A stretch of 64,000 nucleotides of DNA from an uncultured Clostridia bacterium (GTDB lineage: Bacteria; Bacillota; Clostridia; CAKSNL01; HGM11501), in NCBI GenBank assembly GCA_934476235.1, contig CAKSNL010000008.1, positions 30,894 to 94,893 on the forward strand, given 5' to 3'. The notes below the pieces were generated by a model. The model worked only from the letters and a program-made list of their open reading frames with translations, had not been told where the DNA came from and ran no database searches. Position numbers and translations under genes: made by a program. Every line of letters starts with the position of its first letter. The first letter of the stretch is position 1. Of this stretch, positions 1-9,510 are shown in pieces.

Positions 1-2979
1 ACGGCGCTGCCGAGAAAAGCGGAAGCGGCGGCGAGCACAACGTTTGACGCACTCGATTTCACTTATGACCGTGACGACGTGTACACAAACTACATAAAAA
101 ATTATGAGGGAGCGGCACGTCCCGACACCGAGATATATGTTCCGGCAGCGGCGTATGCGTCTGCGGCGAATCCCGAGACCGTGACGGGCTATGAAGAGCT
201 CGACGGTGTGGCGAGTGTATTGAGGTTCGGGGAGGACGTTCAGTCCGTCATATATAATGTGAATGTGCCAGAGGCAGGACTTTACAATATAAAGTACAGC
301 GTCAAGGGCGATGTAAACATTAAAAACGATATGGAGTTTTCTGTCGAGATAAACGGCGCTTCGCCGTTTAACGAGGCAATGACCATTCAGTCGCCCAGAG
401 GATTCAAAAATTCGGACGAGGGATTCAAGGTCGTTGTCGATGAAGACAAGAACCGCACGGCAGAGTTCGCACGAGACCGTGAGAACGACTTAAGACCTGA
501 CCAGGAAAAGCTCTTAAAGTGGCGCACCGAATGGCTGGTCGATTCCGGCGGACTTATTGACGAACCCCTGTCGTTTTATTTTAATGCCGGTGAAAACACA
601 ATCACGATAACAACGGTCGGCGAGCCTTTTTATATCGCCGGAATCACGCTTTGCCAGTATCATGCCCCCAAGGCATATGCGGAGGTTAAAAAGGAATATG
701 ATGCGATGGGATATAAGCCCGCGACAAAGCAGTTCAAGGTTCAGGCGGAGACGGCGGACGAGTTTTCCGATTCCGCACTTTATCCCATATCCATAAGAAA
801 TAACGCTCAGATGGAGCCCCACCATACAAGCAAGACCAGGCTTAACGCGGCGGGCGGTTCCAACTGGGGAAGTGCGAGGAGCTGGCTTCAGTGGACCATT
901 GAAGCTCCGGAGTCGGGACTTTACGAAATGGCGATAAAGTTCCAGCAGAACTCCTATGTCGGAATGAACGCGACGAGGACGGTCTACATCGACGGCGAGG
1001 TTCCTTATGAGGAGCTTAAGCACTTGAAATTCGCTTACGACTCGGGCTGGCAGATAATGAAGACCGAGGATGAGTCGGGCGAGCCTTACTACATATATCT
1101 TTCCGAGGGAACCCACACCCTGAGAATGGAAGTAAACTTAGGCGAGATGGCGGAAATTATTGACCGTCTGACGACGGTTACATACCGCTTAAACAGCATA
1201 TACAGCTCTGTCGTTATGCTTGCGTCAACATCTCCCGATAAGTACAGAGACTATTACTACGACAGAAAGATTCCCACGCTTATGGAAGACCTTAAGTGGA
1301 CGAGAAGCGAGATCAGCGCCATCAAGGACTCCATTATAGAAGTAACGGGAACGACAAGCTCAAAGACGGCGACGCTTGAGAGCTTTATCAATCAGCTTGA
1401 TATTTTAATCGACGATCCGGACGAGTTCAGTAAGAGACTTGAGGCTTTCAAGAACAACATCACCTCTTTGAGCCAGTGGATTATTGATAACAAGAAGCAG
1501 CCCATTTCGCTTGACTACATTGTTTTCGGACCCTCCGACATGAAGCTTGACAGAGCGGAAGCGGGATTCTTCAAGGGATTCTGGGAGGGCACAAAGACCT
1601 TCTTCGCGTCGTTCGTTGAGGATTACAGTGTAATCGGAGCAGTTGCGGGCGAGGGAAGAAAGGTCAAGGTCTGGGTAAATACCGGACGTGACCAGATAAA
1701 CATCATCAACAACATGGTTAACGACGAGTTCACCCCGGCAACGGGTATCAACGTTCAGCTTGAGCTTGTTCAAGGATCGCTTATCGAGTCCACTCTTGCC
1801 GGAAAGGGACCCGACGTTGCGCTCATGATAGCGTCTGATCAGCCCGTCAACTACGCAATAAGAGGCGCGCTTGTCGATCTTTCACAGTTCGGACCGCAGG
1901 ACCTTGACGGTGACGGCAAGAACGAGGTCAACGGATTTGCGGATGTTTACAAAAGGTACAGCCGCCAGAACTTCGAGGGCTATGCATTCCAGATGAATTC
2001 CGATAAGGACGAGGAAAAGGCTCACGAGGGTGAGGAGTGGACCTGTCCGTCATGCGGCACCGTTAATAACACAGGCATCTGCTCATCATGCGGATATAAA
2101 AAGTATTACGCTTACTATGCGGTTCCCGAGACGCAGACCTTTAACATGATGTTCTACAGAAAGGATATATTGGCAGAGCTCGGTCTCGGCGTGCCGAACA
2201 CATGGGATGACTTTTATGCGATGCTTCCCGTACTCAGAAGAAACAACCTTGAGGTCGGCGTTCTTTCAGGCACGATGTATCAGATACTCTTATATCAGTA
2301 CGGCGGAACGTTCTATTCTGAGGACCGCCACAAGTCGGGACTGACGACAGAAGCGGCAAAGAAGGCATTCGTTGAGGTTTCGGACTGTTTCATTAAATAT
2401 GACTTCCCGATATCCTTCAACTTCTACACCAGATTCAGAAGCGGCGAGATGCCGATATCCATTCAGCCTTATACACAGTTCAACCTTATTAATGCCGCGG
2501 CACCCGAAATTCAGGGTCTGTGGGATATGACCAAGGTGCCCGGAACGAAGATGGAGGACGGCAGCGTTAACTATGCGCAGAACGTTTCCTCCACTGGCGC
2601 GATAATGTTTGATAACACAAAGGACAAGGAAGCGGCTTGGGCGTTTATCGAGTGGTACACCAGAAACGATATGCAGACCCGTTACGGAACGGAGCTTGAG
2701 TCCATCATGGGCGCTGCGGGCCGTTACGCGGCGGCAAATACCGAGGCGTTCAAAAACCTTGCATGGACAAGACAGCAGACAAGACTTTTAAGCGAGCAGA
2801 TGGAGGACCTTTGCGGTGTTCCCGAGGTTCCCGGAAGCTATTTCACGGCAAGAACGATCACCCTTGCGTTCAACGACGCTTACATAGAGATGGAGAATCC
2901 CTATAAGGCACTGTCCGAGCGTGCGGAGGATCTTGACGATGAGATCGCGAGAAAGTACGAAGAATTCGGATTATATTAA
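1..2979 (+). CDS. Giant extracellular solute-binding protein of a sugar ABC importer (5'-truncated by window edge)
   Basis: Binding component of a CUT1-type carbohydrate importer, expected to capture a glycan outside the cell and hand it to the permeases encoded next. The frame is open from base 1, so the true start and any signal peptide lie outside the window. 992 codons are visible, about twice the size of ordinary family-1 binding proteins. The part before about base 1640 has two beta-sandwich, carbohydrate-module-like stretches and then a helical segment. The MalE-like fold appears to begin near 1660. A C-x2-C-x8-C-x2-C zinc ribbon (Cys codons at 2044, 2053, 2080 and 2089) is inserted in the binding domain. 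The stop sits directly before the permease RBS. The substrate cannot be told from sequence. Confidence 0.85.
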   Translation, partial: TALPRKAEAAASTTFDALDFTYDRDDVYTNYIKNYEGAARPDTEIYVPAAAYASAANPETVTGYEELDGVASVLRFGEDVQSVIYNVNVPEAGLYNIKYSVKGDVNIKNDMEFSVEINGASPFNEAMTIQSPRGFKNSDEGFKVVVDEDKNRTAEFARDRENDLRPDQEKLLKWRTEWLVDSGGLIDEPLSFYFNAGENTITITTVGEPFYIAGITLCQYHAPKAYAEVKKEYDAMGYKPATKQFKVQAETADEFSDSALYPISIRNNAQMEPHHTSKTRLNAAGGSNWGSARSWLQWTIEAPESGLYEMAIKFQQNSYVGMNATRTVYIDGEVPYEELKHLKFAYDSGWQIMKTEDESGEPYYIYLSEGTHTLRMEVNLGEMAEIIDRLTTVTYRLNSIYSSVVMLASTSPDKYRDYYYDRKIPTLMEDLKWTRSEISAIKDSIIEVTGTTSSKTATLESFINQLDILIDDPDEFSKRLEAFKNNITSLSQWIIDNKKQPISLDYIVFGPSDMKLDRAEAGFFKGFWEGTKTFFASFVEDYSVIGAVAGEGRKVKVWVNTGRDQINIINNMVNDEFTPATGINVQLELVQGSLIESTLAGKGPDVALMIASDQPVNYAIRGALVDLSQFGPQDLDGDGKNEVNGFADVYKRYSRQNFEGYAFQMNSDKDEEKAHEGEEWTCPSCGTVNNTGICSSCGYKKYYAYYAVPETQTFNMMFYRKDILAELGLGVPNTWDDFYAMLPVLRRNNLEVGVLSGTMYQILLYQYGGTFYSEDRHKSGLTTEAAKKAFVEVSDCFIKYDFPISFNFYTRFRSGEMPISIQPYTQFNLINAAAPEIQGLWDMTKVPGTKMEDGSVNYAQNVSSTGAIMFDNTKDKEAAWAFIEWYTRNDMQTRYGTELESIMGAAGRYAAANTEAFKNLAWTRQQTRLLSEQMEDLCGVPEVPGSYFTARTITLAFNDAYIEMENPYKALSERAEDLDDEIARKYEEFGLY

Positions 2980-2994
2980 TAGGAGGTGTGGATT

Positions 2995-3933
2995 TTGTTT
3001 AACTTCATGAAAAAGAAAGACGATGTTCTCCCGAACGAGAACAGGAAGAATACATGGCTTGAGATAAAGAAGAATAAATCCAATTACCTTCTTATAGCTC
3101 CGTACATGATAATCTTCATCATTTTCACAGTCGTTCCGGTCGTGTCCTCAATGATATTGAGCTTTACATACTTCAACATGTTCCAGTGGCCCGAATGGAG
3201 AGGCTGGCTTAACTACCAAAGACTTTTCTTAGAGGATGACATTTTCCTTATCGGTCTTAAAAACACGCTTATGTTCGCGTTTATATTAGGACCGACGAGT
3301 TACGTGTGCTGCTTCTTCTTCGCATGGCTCATAAACGAGCTTCCGCCGAAGGTCAGAGCGTGCCTGACGCTGCTTTTCTACGCACCGTCTATGTGTTCGT
3401 CAATCTACACGATATGGCTTTTCATCTTCAGCGGCGATGCCAACGGTCTTGTAAACTCCTACCTCATGAAGTGGGACTGGATAAGCGCTCCGATTCAGTG
3501 GTATACGGATACGGCATATAACGTAAAGGTAATAATCGTTATTCAGCTGTGGCTGAGCCTCGGAACAAGCTTTCTGTCCTTCATTGCCGGATTCCAGTCG
3601 CTCGACAAGAGCTATTTTGAGGCGGGCGCGATAGACGGAATAAGGAACAGATTCCAGGAGCTTATCTATATCACCGTTCCGACAATGCGTCCGCAGATGA
3701 TGTTCGGCGCGGTAATGCAGATAGCAAGCTCCTTCGGTATCGGACCGGTCTGCAGAACTCTTGCCGGATTCCCCAGTACAAACTACTCCCTGCGTACCAT
3801 CGAGACGCATATTTATGACTACGGTACGACGAGATACGAAATGGGTTATGCATCGGCGATCGCATTCTTCCTTTGCATAATGATGATAGTAACCAGAAAC
3901 CTGATGGCAAAGCTCATCAGAGTTGACGATTAA
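2995..3933 (+). CDS. Carbohydrate ABC transporter permease (MalF/LplB-like)
   Basis: Inner-membrane permease, 312 residues, about six membrane segments. The cytoplasmic coupling loop carries the EAA-type motif (EAGAIDGIRNRF, then the TVPTMRP region) that docks on the ATPase. TTG at 2995 is chosen because AGGAGG at 2981-2986 lies 8 bases upstream; the GTG at 2986 falls inside that RBS and cannot be the start. An ATG at 3007 is possible but less well spaced. It follows the binding protein by 15 bases and precedes the second permease by 17. No ATPase gene is in the operon, so a shared MsmK-type ATPase elsewhere is the likely energiser. Confidence 0.9.
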   Translation: MFNFMKKKDDVLPNENRKNTWLEIKKNKSNYLLIAPYMIIFIIFTVVPVVSSMILSFTYFNMFQWPEWRGWLNYQRLFLEDDIFLIGLKNTLMFAFILGPTSYVCCFFFAWLINELPPKVRACLTLLFYAPSMCSSIYTIWLFIFSGDANGLVNSYLMKWDWISAPIQWYTDTAYNVKVIIVIQLWLSLGTSFLSFIAGFQSLDKSYFEAGAIDGIRNRFQELIYITVPTMRPQMMFGAVMQIASSFGIGPVCRTLAGFPSTNYSLRTIETHIYDYGTTRYEMGYASAIAFFLCIMMIVTRNLMAKLIRVDD

Positions 3934-3950
3934 GAGAGGAGGGGAAAAAC

Positions 3951-4916
3951 GTGGCAGAAACAATAATCACTGCGGAAAACAAGGAAGTCAATATGAACGA
4001 CCTTCCCGAGGAATTAAGAGAACATGTTGCTCCGAAGCGCATGAGAGTCAGAAAAAAGAGAGTCAACCGTTCCCTGGGCGGCGATATCGGCGTTATATTA
4101 CTTCTTACCATAATGGGTCTTTTCATGGGCGTTCCGCTTTACTACACGATAATTTCGGCGTTCAAGCCTCTTAACGAGCTTTTCATATTCCCGCCGAGGT
4201 TCTATGTATCGCAGCCTACGGTGTCGAACTTCAAGCAGGTGTTTGACCTGGCATCAAACCTTTGGGTTCCCTTCTCGAGATACGTGTTCAACAGCGTGTT
4301 TGTCAGCGTTGTCGTAACCGTGGGGCATGTTATTCTTGCTTCCATGGCGGCTTACCCGCTTGAAAAAGCAAAGTTCCCCGGCTCCAAGGGACTTTTCTCG
4401 CTGGTTCAGCTTACGCTTTTGTTCACCGGCGGAACGATGGCGATTCCCCTTTACGTTGTAATGGCGTACCTGGGACTCGTAAACTCCTATCTCGCACTTA
4501 TTTTACCGGCACTCGGCTCCAGCCTGGGACTTTTCCTTATGAAGCAGTTCATGAGAGGTATTCCCAACTCAATGCTTGAGGCGGCGAAGATCGACGGCGC
4601 AAACGAGTTTACCATATTCTGGAAGCTGGTTATGCCGAATGTTAAGCCCGCCTGGCTCACGCTTTCCATATTCTCCTTCCAGTCGATATGGAATAACACC
4701 GGTAACAACTTCATTTATTCCGAGGAACTTAAAATGCTCCCGACGGCGCTCAACCAGATTTACGCGGCGGACGCTTCAACCGGTGTCGGCAACGTAGCGC
4801 GTCAGGGAAGTGCGGCGGCAGTTGCTCTCATTCTTATGATACCGCCGATAATTTTCTTCGTTTTAACACAGAGCAATGTCATAGAAACCATGGCATTCTC
4901 CGGAATGAAAGACTGA
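3951..4916 (+). CDS. Carbohydrate ABC transporter permease (MalG/YtcP-like)
   Basis: Second permease of the first pair, 321 residues, MalG side of the heterodimer. The N terminus is a polar cytoplasmic tail, followed by six hydrophobic segments. The EAA loop reads EAAKIDGANEFTIFWKLVMP, typical of CUT1 permeases. The GTG start at 3951 is preceded by a GAGGAGGGG ribosome site. It is the partner of the permease just upstream and probably shares the large binding protein at the left edge. The end (SNVIETMAFSGMKD) is the usual C-terminal tail of this family. Confidence 0.9.
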   Translation: MAETIITAENKEVNMNDLPEELREHVAPKRMRVRKKRVNRSLGGDIGVILLLTIMGLFMGVPLYYTIISAFKPLNELFIFPPRFYVSQPTVSNFKQVFDLASNLWVPFSRYVFNSVFVSVVVTVGHVILASMAAYPLEKAKFPGSKGLFSLVQLTLLFTGGTMAIPLYVVMAYLGLVNSYLALILPALGSSLGLFLMKQFMRGIPNSMLEAAKIDGANEFTIFWKLVMPNVKPAWLTLSIFSFQSIWNNTGNNFIYSEELKMLPTALNQIYAADASTGVGNVARQGSAAAVALILMIPPIIFFVLTQSNVIETMAFSGMKD

Positions 4917-4931
4917 TAGGAGGTAGAAAAG

Positions 4932-7043
4932 ATGGCTGTAAAATCAAAGATCAGACGGGCCGTGAAAATTCTTTCCTGCCTCACACTGATAGCTGCAATT
5001 CTTTGCTCGGGGCTTACTGTTTTGGCAGACGAGCCTTATATGGGCTATAACTTCAACTACTACGGCGAAGCGTCATCGCCCAACGGCTACCTCCCGACTA
5101 AGGCATACAACGGAACCGAGTGGGGAGTGGGTTATCTTGATAACCCGACTGATATGTACGTTGACAAGTCCGGATACCTTTACATATTGGATGCCGGAAA
5201 CGGACGCATCATAAAAACTGATCAGAATCTTAACCTTGTTTCGGTTATCGACTCTTTCACGGATAAAAACGGAGAGCCCACTTCTCTTAACTCCCCGCAG
5301 GGTCTTACGGTAACACCCGACGGCGAGATATATATCTGCGATACCAATAATAACAGGGTTATCGTAACCGACCAGACAGGGCATGTTACAAGAGAATATT
5401 TCAAGCCCGAATCCTCTCTTCTTTCGGAAACGCTTGTTTTCCTTCCCAAGAAGATTGAGGTTACGGACACCGGCGACATGTATATCATCGCTGACAATAT
5501 AGTTGACGGTGCCCTGGTTATAACAGAGGAAGGCGAATACATGGGCTATTTCGGAACGGACGCGGTAACGCTTACCTCCGAAATGATGAAGGTCGTGTTC
5601 TGGAGAATGTTTATGACGGAGGAGCAGATAAAGAAGATGATGTCTCCCCAGCCCGTACCGTTTGACAATATGTATTTAGACGGCGACTTTCTCTACACCG
5701 CGACAACATATATAAGAGACAATGACCAGATTAGAAAGGTAAATCCCGCCGGAAATAACCTCTTTGAAGGCAATCAGTACGGCGAGGCGTACGTCGGCGG
5801 ATTCGGCGGCGGATATGAGCAGGCGGCGTTCATTGACGTGAACGTAACGGATGAAGGCTTCTTCTACTGCCTTGACAAGACCTTCTGCAAGATATTCATG
5901 TACAACCAGGACAATGAGCTTTTGACAATCTTCGGCGGCGACGGCGACAAGCTCGGAAGATTCAATATCCCGGTTGCGATAGAGTCTATCGGCAGAAACG
6001 TGGTCGTTCTTGACGCGGGAAAGAAAAACGTTACGCTTTTTGAGCCCACGTATTACGGAACACAGATAATGAACGGCTCGTACAGATATGAGCACGGTGA
6101 CTACGAGGGTGCGCTCCAGCCCTGGAACGAGGTTTTAAAGCTCAACGTTAACTCCGAGCTTGCATACAGAGGTATCGCGAGAGCGGAATACTTAAAAGGC
6201 GACTATAAGTCGGCAATGGAGCACTACGCGGTAGCTTATGATAACGACGGATATTCCGAGGCAAGACAGAAGTACAGAGCGCAGTATGTTTCGGAGCACT
6301 TCTCCGTATTCATGGGAGCCATTTTAGTCATTGCGGCGGCAATATTCATTCTGGCAAAGAATAAAAAGAAGATATACGCAAAGTGCGGATTCCAGACTCT
6401 TGAGGAGACCGGATACGCCGGCATGAAGAAATGGAAGTATCCCTTCTATAACCTTCTCCACCCGAGCGACGGTATGAGCGAAATGCGCTACAACAAGAAG
6501 GAATCGCTTCCTCTTGCAATACTCTTTATGGTTCTGTGGTACATGTCCGCTGTTATCATAAGACAGTATGAGGACTACATATTCAACGGGACAAATAAAA
6601 ACGACATCAACATATTCATGATATTTGCGACTACGGTCGGAATCGTTCTGATCGGCTGCGTCGCAAACTGGGCAATCACAACGCTTGTTGACGGCAAGGG
6701 AACGTTTAAGAACATTTTCATTTACTGCTCGTACGCCTTCATTCCGTCGACCGTTGCGGCGCTTATCGTAACCTTTATCAGCCACTACATGATAAAGAAC
6801 GAGGCGGTTTTCGTTCAGGCGATACTTTTAATCGGATACGCGTGGACGGCGATACTGCTCTTTATCGGAATGATGAATGTACACGACTTCACATTCAAAA
6901 AAGCGGTGCTTATGACTATACTGACCGCAATCGGAATGCTTCTTATCGTGTTCCTCTTAATGCTTCTGACGGTGCTTTACAGCCAGGTTGCAACGTTTGT
7001 GACCACGATTATGTATGAATTGTTCTACAAATTTGCTATATAG
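4932..7043 (+). CDS. NHL-repeat / TPR / Yip1-type membrane protein
   Basis: 703 residues with an unusual domain order. Residues 1-32 are a signal peptide. About 65-370 are NHL beta-propeller repeats (NPTDMYVDKSGYLYILD, SPQGLTVTPDGEIYICD and similar). About 378-445 form tetratricopeptide-like helices, 458-476 a membrane helix, and about 520-703 a Yip1-type multi-spanning membrane domain. The propeller and TPR should be outside the cell and the Yip1 part in the membrane. The RBS is AGGAGG at 4918-4923. It lies between the two permease sets and is co-directional with tight spacing, so it is probably an accessory of the same uptake system, perhaps a scaffold or glycan sensor. That role is inference; the domain calls are firmer. 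Confidence 0.8.
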   Translation: MAVKSKIRRAVKILSCLTLIAAILCSGLTVLADEPYMGYNFNYYGEASSPNGYLPTKAYNGTEWGVGYLDNPTDMYVDKSGYLYILDAGNGRIIKTDQNLNLVSVIDSFTDKNGEPTSLNSPQGLTVTPDGEIYICDTNNNRVIVTDQTGHVTREYFKPESSLLSETLVFLPKKIEVTDTGDMYIIADNIVDGALVITEEGEYMGYFGTDAVTLTSEMMKVVFWRMFMTEEQIKKMMSPQPVPFDNMYLDGDFLYTATTYIRDNDQIRKVNPAGNNLFEGNQYGEAYVGGFGGGYEQAAFIDVNVTDEGFFYCLDKTFCKIFMYNQDNELLTIFGGDGDKLGRFNIPVAIESIGRNVVVLDAGKKNVTLFEPTYYGTQIMNGSYRYEHGDYEGALQPWNEVLKLNVNSELAYRGIARAEYLKGDYKSAMEHYAVAYDNDGYSEARQKYRAQYVSEHFSVFMGAILVIAAAIFILAKNKKKIYAKCGFQTLEETGYAGMKKWKYPFYNLLHPSDGMSEMRYNKKESLPLAILFMVLWYMSAVIIRQYEDYIFNGTNKNDINIFMIFATTVGIVLIGCVANWAITTLVDGKGTFKNIFIYCSYAFIPSTVAALIVTFISHYMIKNEAVFVQAILLIGYAWTAILLFIGMMNVHDFTFKKAVLMTILTAIGMLLIVFLLMLLTVLYSQVATFVTTIMYELFYKFAI

Positions 7044-7059
7044 GAAAGGAGAGAGCGTT

Positions 7060-9510
7060 ATGAAAAAAATTATATCGGCATTACTTGCATTAACTCTCCT
7101 TGCATCCTTATTCACGGGAGTTGTTATGGCAACCGGCGACGAGGCGGAGAAAAAGTCTGAAACAACCGAGACGGCAAAGGAAGAAACAAAAGAAGAAGCA
7201 AAAACCGAGGAAAAGAACGATTCCGCTGCTCCGGCAGTAACAGCCGGGAGCGGGGACGGAATGGTGAGCGAGGAGACGGTTGAATCGTACGCCGAGACCG
7301 TTCGCGCGACGGCGGCGGACAATTCGAGCATTGACCCAGAGTTCACGCTTATAAGTGAAAACGAATTTTTAGCTCTTTATGCAATTACGGATAACAGCCG
7401 GAAGAGAATAGGCGAGATACTTATACAGGATAAGGCGACGGGCTATGTATGGCGCAGCAATCCGGTAAATGCATCGTCTGACGTTATCGCTCAGTCGGCG
7501 GGTCATGCGTATTACAGAAATAAATCACAGCTTCTTTTCACCTATGCGCAGGGTTATAACTATTATGACATGAACAGCTACTATTCATGCACGGAGAATG
7601 ACCTTGTGACCTGCACGGTAAATCAGGGCAAATCGGTAAAATTCCTCTATAAGTTCAGCGACCTTAAGTTCGCGGTTCCGGTAGAATACAGTCTGGATTC
7701 AAACGGATTTAAGGCGGAGCTGCTCTTAAACGATAAGGACGCTAAGCTTTCCTATTCGGAAATGGGCTCTGTCGCTGCCGGAAACTTCGGTAAGGTAGAG
7801 CAGGAGATTGACTATAACATTACCGAGATAAAGCTTCTCCCGGCGTTCGGCGCGACAAGCTATAACGAGGACGGATATCTCTTTATTCCGGACGGAAGCG
7901 GAGCGCTCGTTTACTACAACAACGGCAAGGACAACGTTAAGCAGCCTTACAGTGCGCCGGTCTACGGCAATTATAAGGACAGTCAGGCTGAGGACTACAG
8001 AAAGGCGTCCGACAGATTCTATCTTCCCGTTTTCGGAACAGTGAAAAATGACGGACACGCCTTAATGGGAATTATCGAGGACAACGCAAACGTCGCATTC
8101 ATAAATGCTGAAGTAAGCGGATATGAGACCGCGTACAATAAGGTTTACTCCTCGTATCTTCACAAGATAATAAGAGGCGCAAGCAAACAGGGCGCGGCGC
8201 AGCCGATGAGTAAGGAAATGCGCGACCCGGACAAGAATTACACCGTTAAGTACTTCTGCCTTTCGGGCGATCAGGCGTCCTATGTCGGCATGGCGAAGTT
8301 CTACAGACAGTATCTCATCGAAGAACAGGGCATGACGAAGTCAAACGACCTTCGCGATGCGGCGCTTTTCCTTGACATGTATGCCGGCGTTGAGAAAAAG
8401 ACAAGCATATTGGGTATTCCGTGGAACATCTTTGACGTTATGACAACGTACGAGGACATCATGGCAATCTCCGACGATATGTCCGAGGCGGGCATCAGTA
8501 ACGTTGTGTTCAGATATAACGACTGGACGAAGAAGAATAACCGCAAAAAGGTTCAGAACAAGCCGACCTTTGAAGGAAGTATCGGGGGCAGAAAGGGCTA
8601 CGAAAAGGCTTCCGAATACCTTGCCGGCAAGAACATGGGCTTTTACTTAAACATTGACTTTATCAACTATTCAAAGTCGGGCAACGGATATTCGAGACTT
8701 TCGGACTCCGTTAAGTATCCCAATCAGGCTCCGGCATATCAGTCAAGCGGTATCACGGCTCATATCAACATGGGTACGAGATGGTGCCTGCTTAAGTCCG
8801 ACAAGGTGCGCGACGCGGCAATGAAATTTGCCGAGAAGTGCGAAAAGTACGGTATCACTTCCGTTTCGCTTGAGAACTTCGGAAATGCTATCTATTCGGA
8901 CGGCTCCAACAAGGGCGGACTCACCAGAGGTCAGTGCATGAATATCTGGGAGGAGATAATCTCGGGATACAAAGAAAAGGGCATGAACGTGCTCACAACC
9001 ACTCCGGACGCTTACGCCGTAATAAATTCGGATGTGCTTTTGGAAATTCCTTCAAAGAGTACCTACGTTGAGATTGCGGACGAGGGAGTGCCCTTCTACC
9101 AGATAGTTGTAAGAGGCTATAAGACCTATACCTCCGAAAACGTCAACATGTCGAGCGTGTCTGAGGACATTATCTTAAATGCGGCGGAAACCGGAAGCAG
9201 CATTTTGTACAGTCTCACGGCAGGCGACACCACCACTCTTAAAGAAACATATCTTAAATATTTATACAGCTGCAATTACTCGGAATGGAAGGACGATATA
9301 ATCGAGGATTACAAGAAGCTTTACGGAACGCTTTCTGTGGTTGACGGACAGACGATCGAAAATCACGAAAAGCTTGCCGAGGGGCTTTACAGGACGACCT
9401 ATTCAAACGGCGTTGCAGTTTATGTAAACTACAATTATAATGACATAACCACCGAAAACGGAGTTACGGTTCCGGCAAGGGATTATGTTGCAGAGAGGGG
9501 TGAGTGGTAA
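7060..9510 (+). CDS. DUF5696-type secreted protein
   Basis: 816 residues. ATG 7060 is chosen because AAAGGAG lies at 7045-7051 and the next residues form a clean signal peptide (residues 1-25); the longer frame from 7015 lacks one. A Lys/Glu-rich spacer (about 27-60) follows, then a long globular region with the stretch GYLFIPDGSGALVYYNNG, which I recognise as the DUF5696 family common beside Clostridia and Paenibacillus sugar ABC systems. The function of the family is not established; a glycoside-hydrolase-like barrel is plausible. Its stop shares one base with the start of the following permease (TAATG), which implies translational coupling. Confidence 0.75.
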   Translation: MKKIISALLALTLLASLFTGVVMATGDEAEKKSETTETAKEETKEEAKTEEKNDSAAPAVTAGSGDGMVSEETVESYAETVRATAADNSSIDPEFTLISENEFLALYAITDNSRKRIGEILIQDKATGYVWRSNPVNASSDVIAQSAGHAYYRNKSQLLFTYAQGYNYYDMNSYYSCTENDLVTCTVNQGKSVKFLYKFSDLKFAVPVEYSLDSNGFKAELLLNDKDAKLSYSEMGSVAAGNFGKVEQEIDYNITEIKLLPAFGATSYNEDGYLFIPDGSGALVYYNNGKDNVKQPYSAPVYGNYKDSQAEDYRKASDRFYLPVFGTVKNDGHALMGIIEDNANVAFINAEVSGYETAYNKVYSSYLHKIIRGASKQGAAQPMSKEMRDPDKNYTVKYFCLSGDQASYVGMAKFYRQYLIEEQGMTKSNDLRDAALFLDMYAGVEKKTSILGIPWNIFDVMTTYEDIMAISDDMSEAGISNVVFRYNDWTKKNNRKKVQNKPTFEGSIGGRKGYEKASEYLAGKNMGFYLNIDFINYSKSGNGYSRLSDSVKYPNQAPAYQSSGITAHINMGTRWCLLKSDKVRDAAMKFAEKCEKYGITSVSLENFGNAIYSDGSNKGGLTRGQCMNIWEEIISGYKEKGMNVLTTTPDAYAVINSDVLLEIPSKSTYVEIADEGVPFYQIVVRGYKTYTSENVNMSSVSEDIILNAAETGSSILYSLTAGDTTTLKETYLKYLYSCNYSEWKDDIIEDYKKLYGTLSVVDGQTIENHEKLAEGLYRTTYSNGVAVYVNYNYNDITTENGVTVPARDYVAERGEW

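Noticed and set aside
514..1116. 200-codon frame antisense to the binding protein
   Set aside because: No ribosome site or domain; codon shadow of the real gene.
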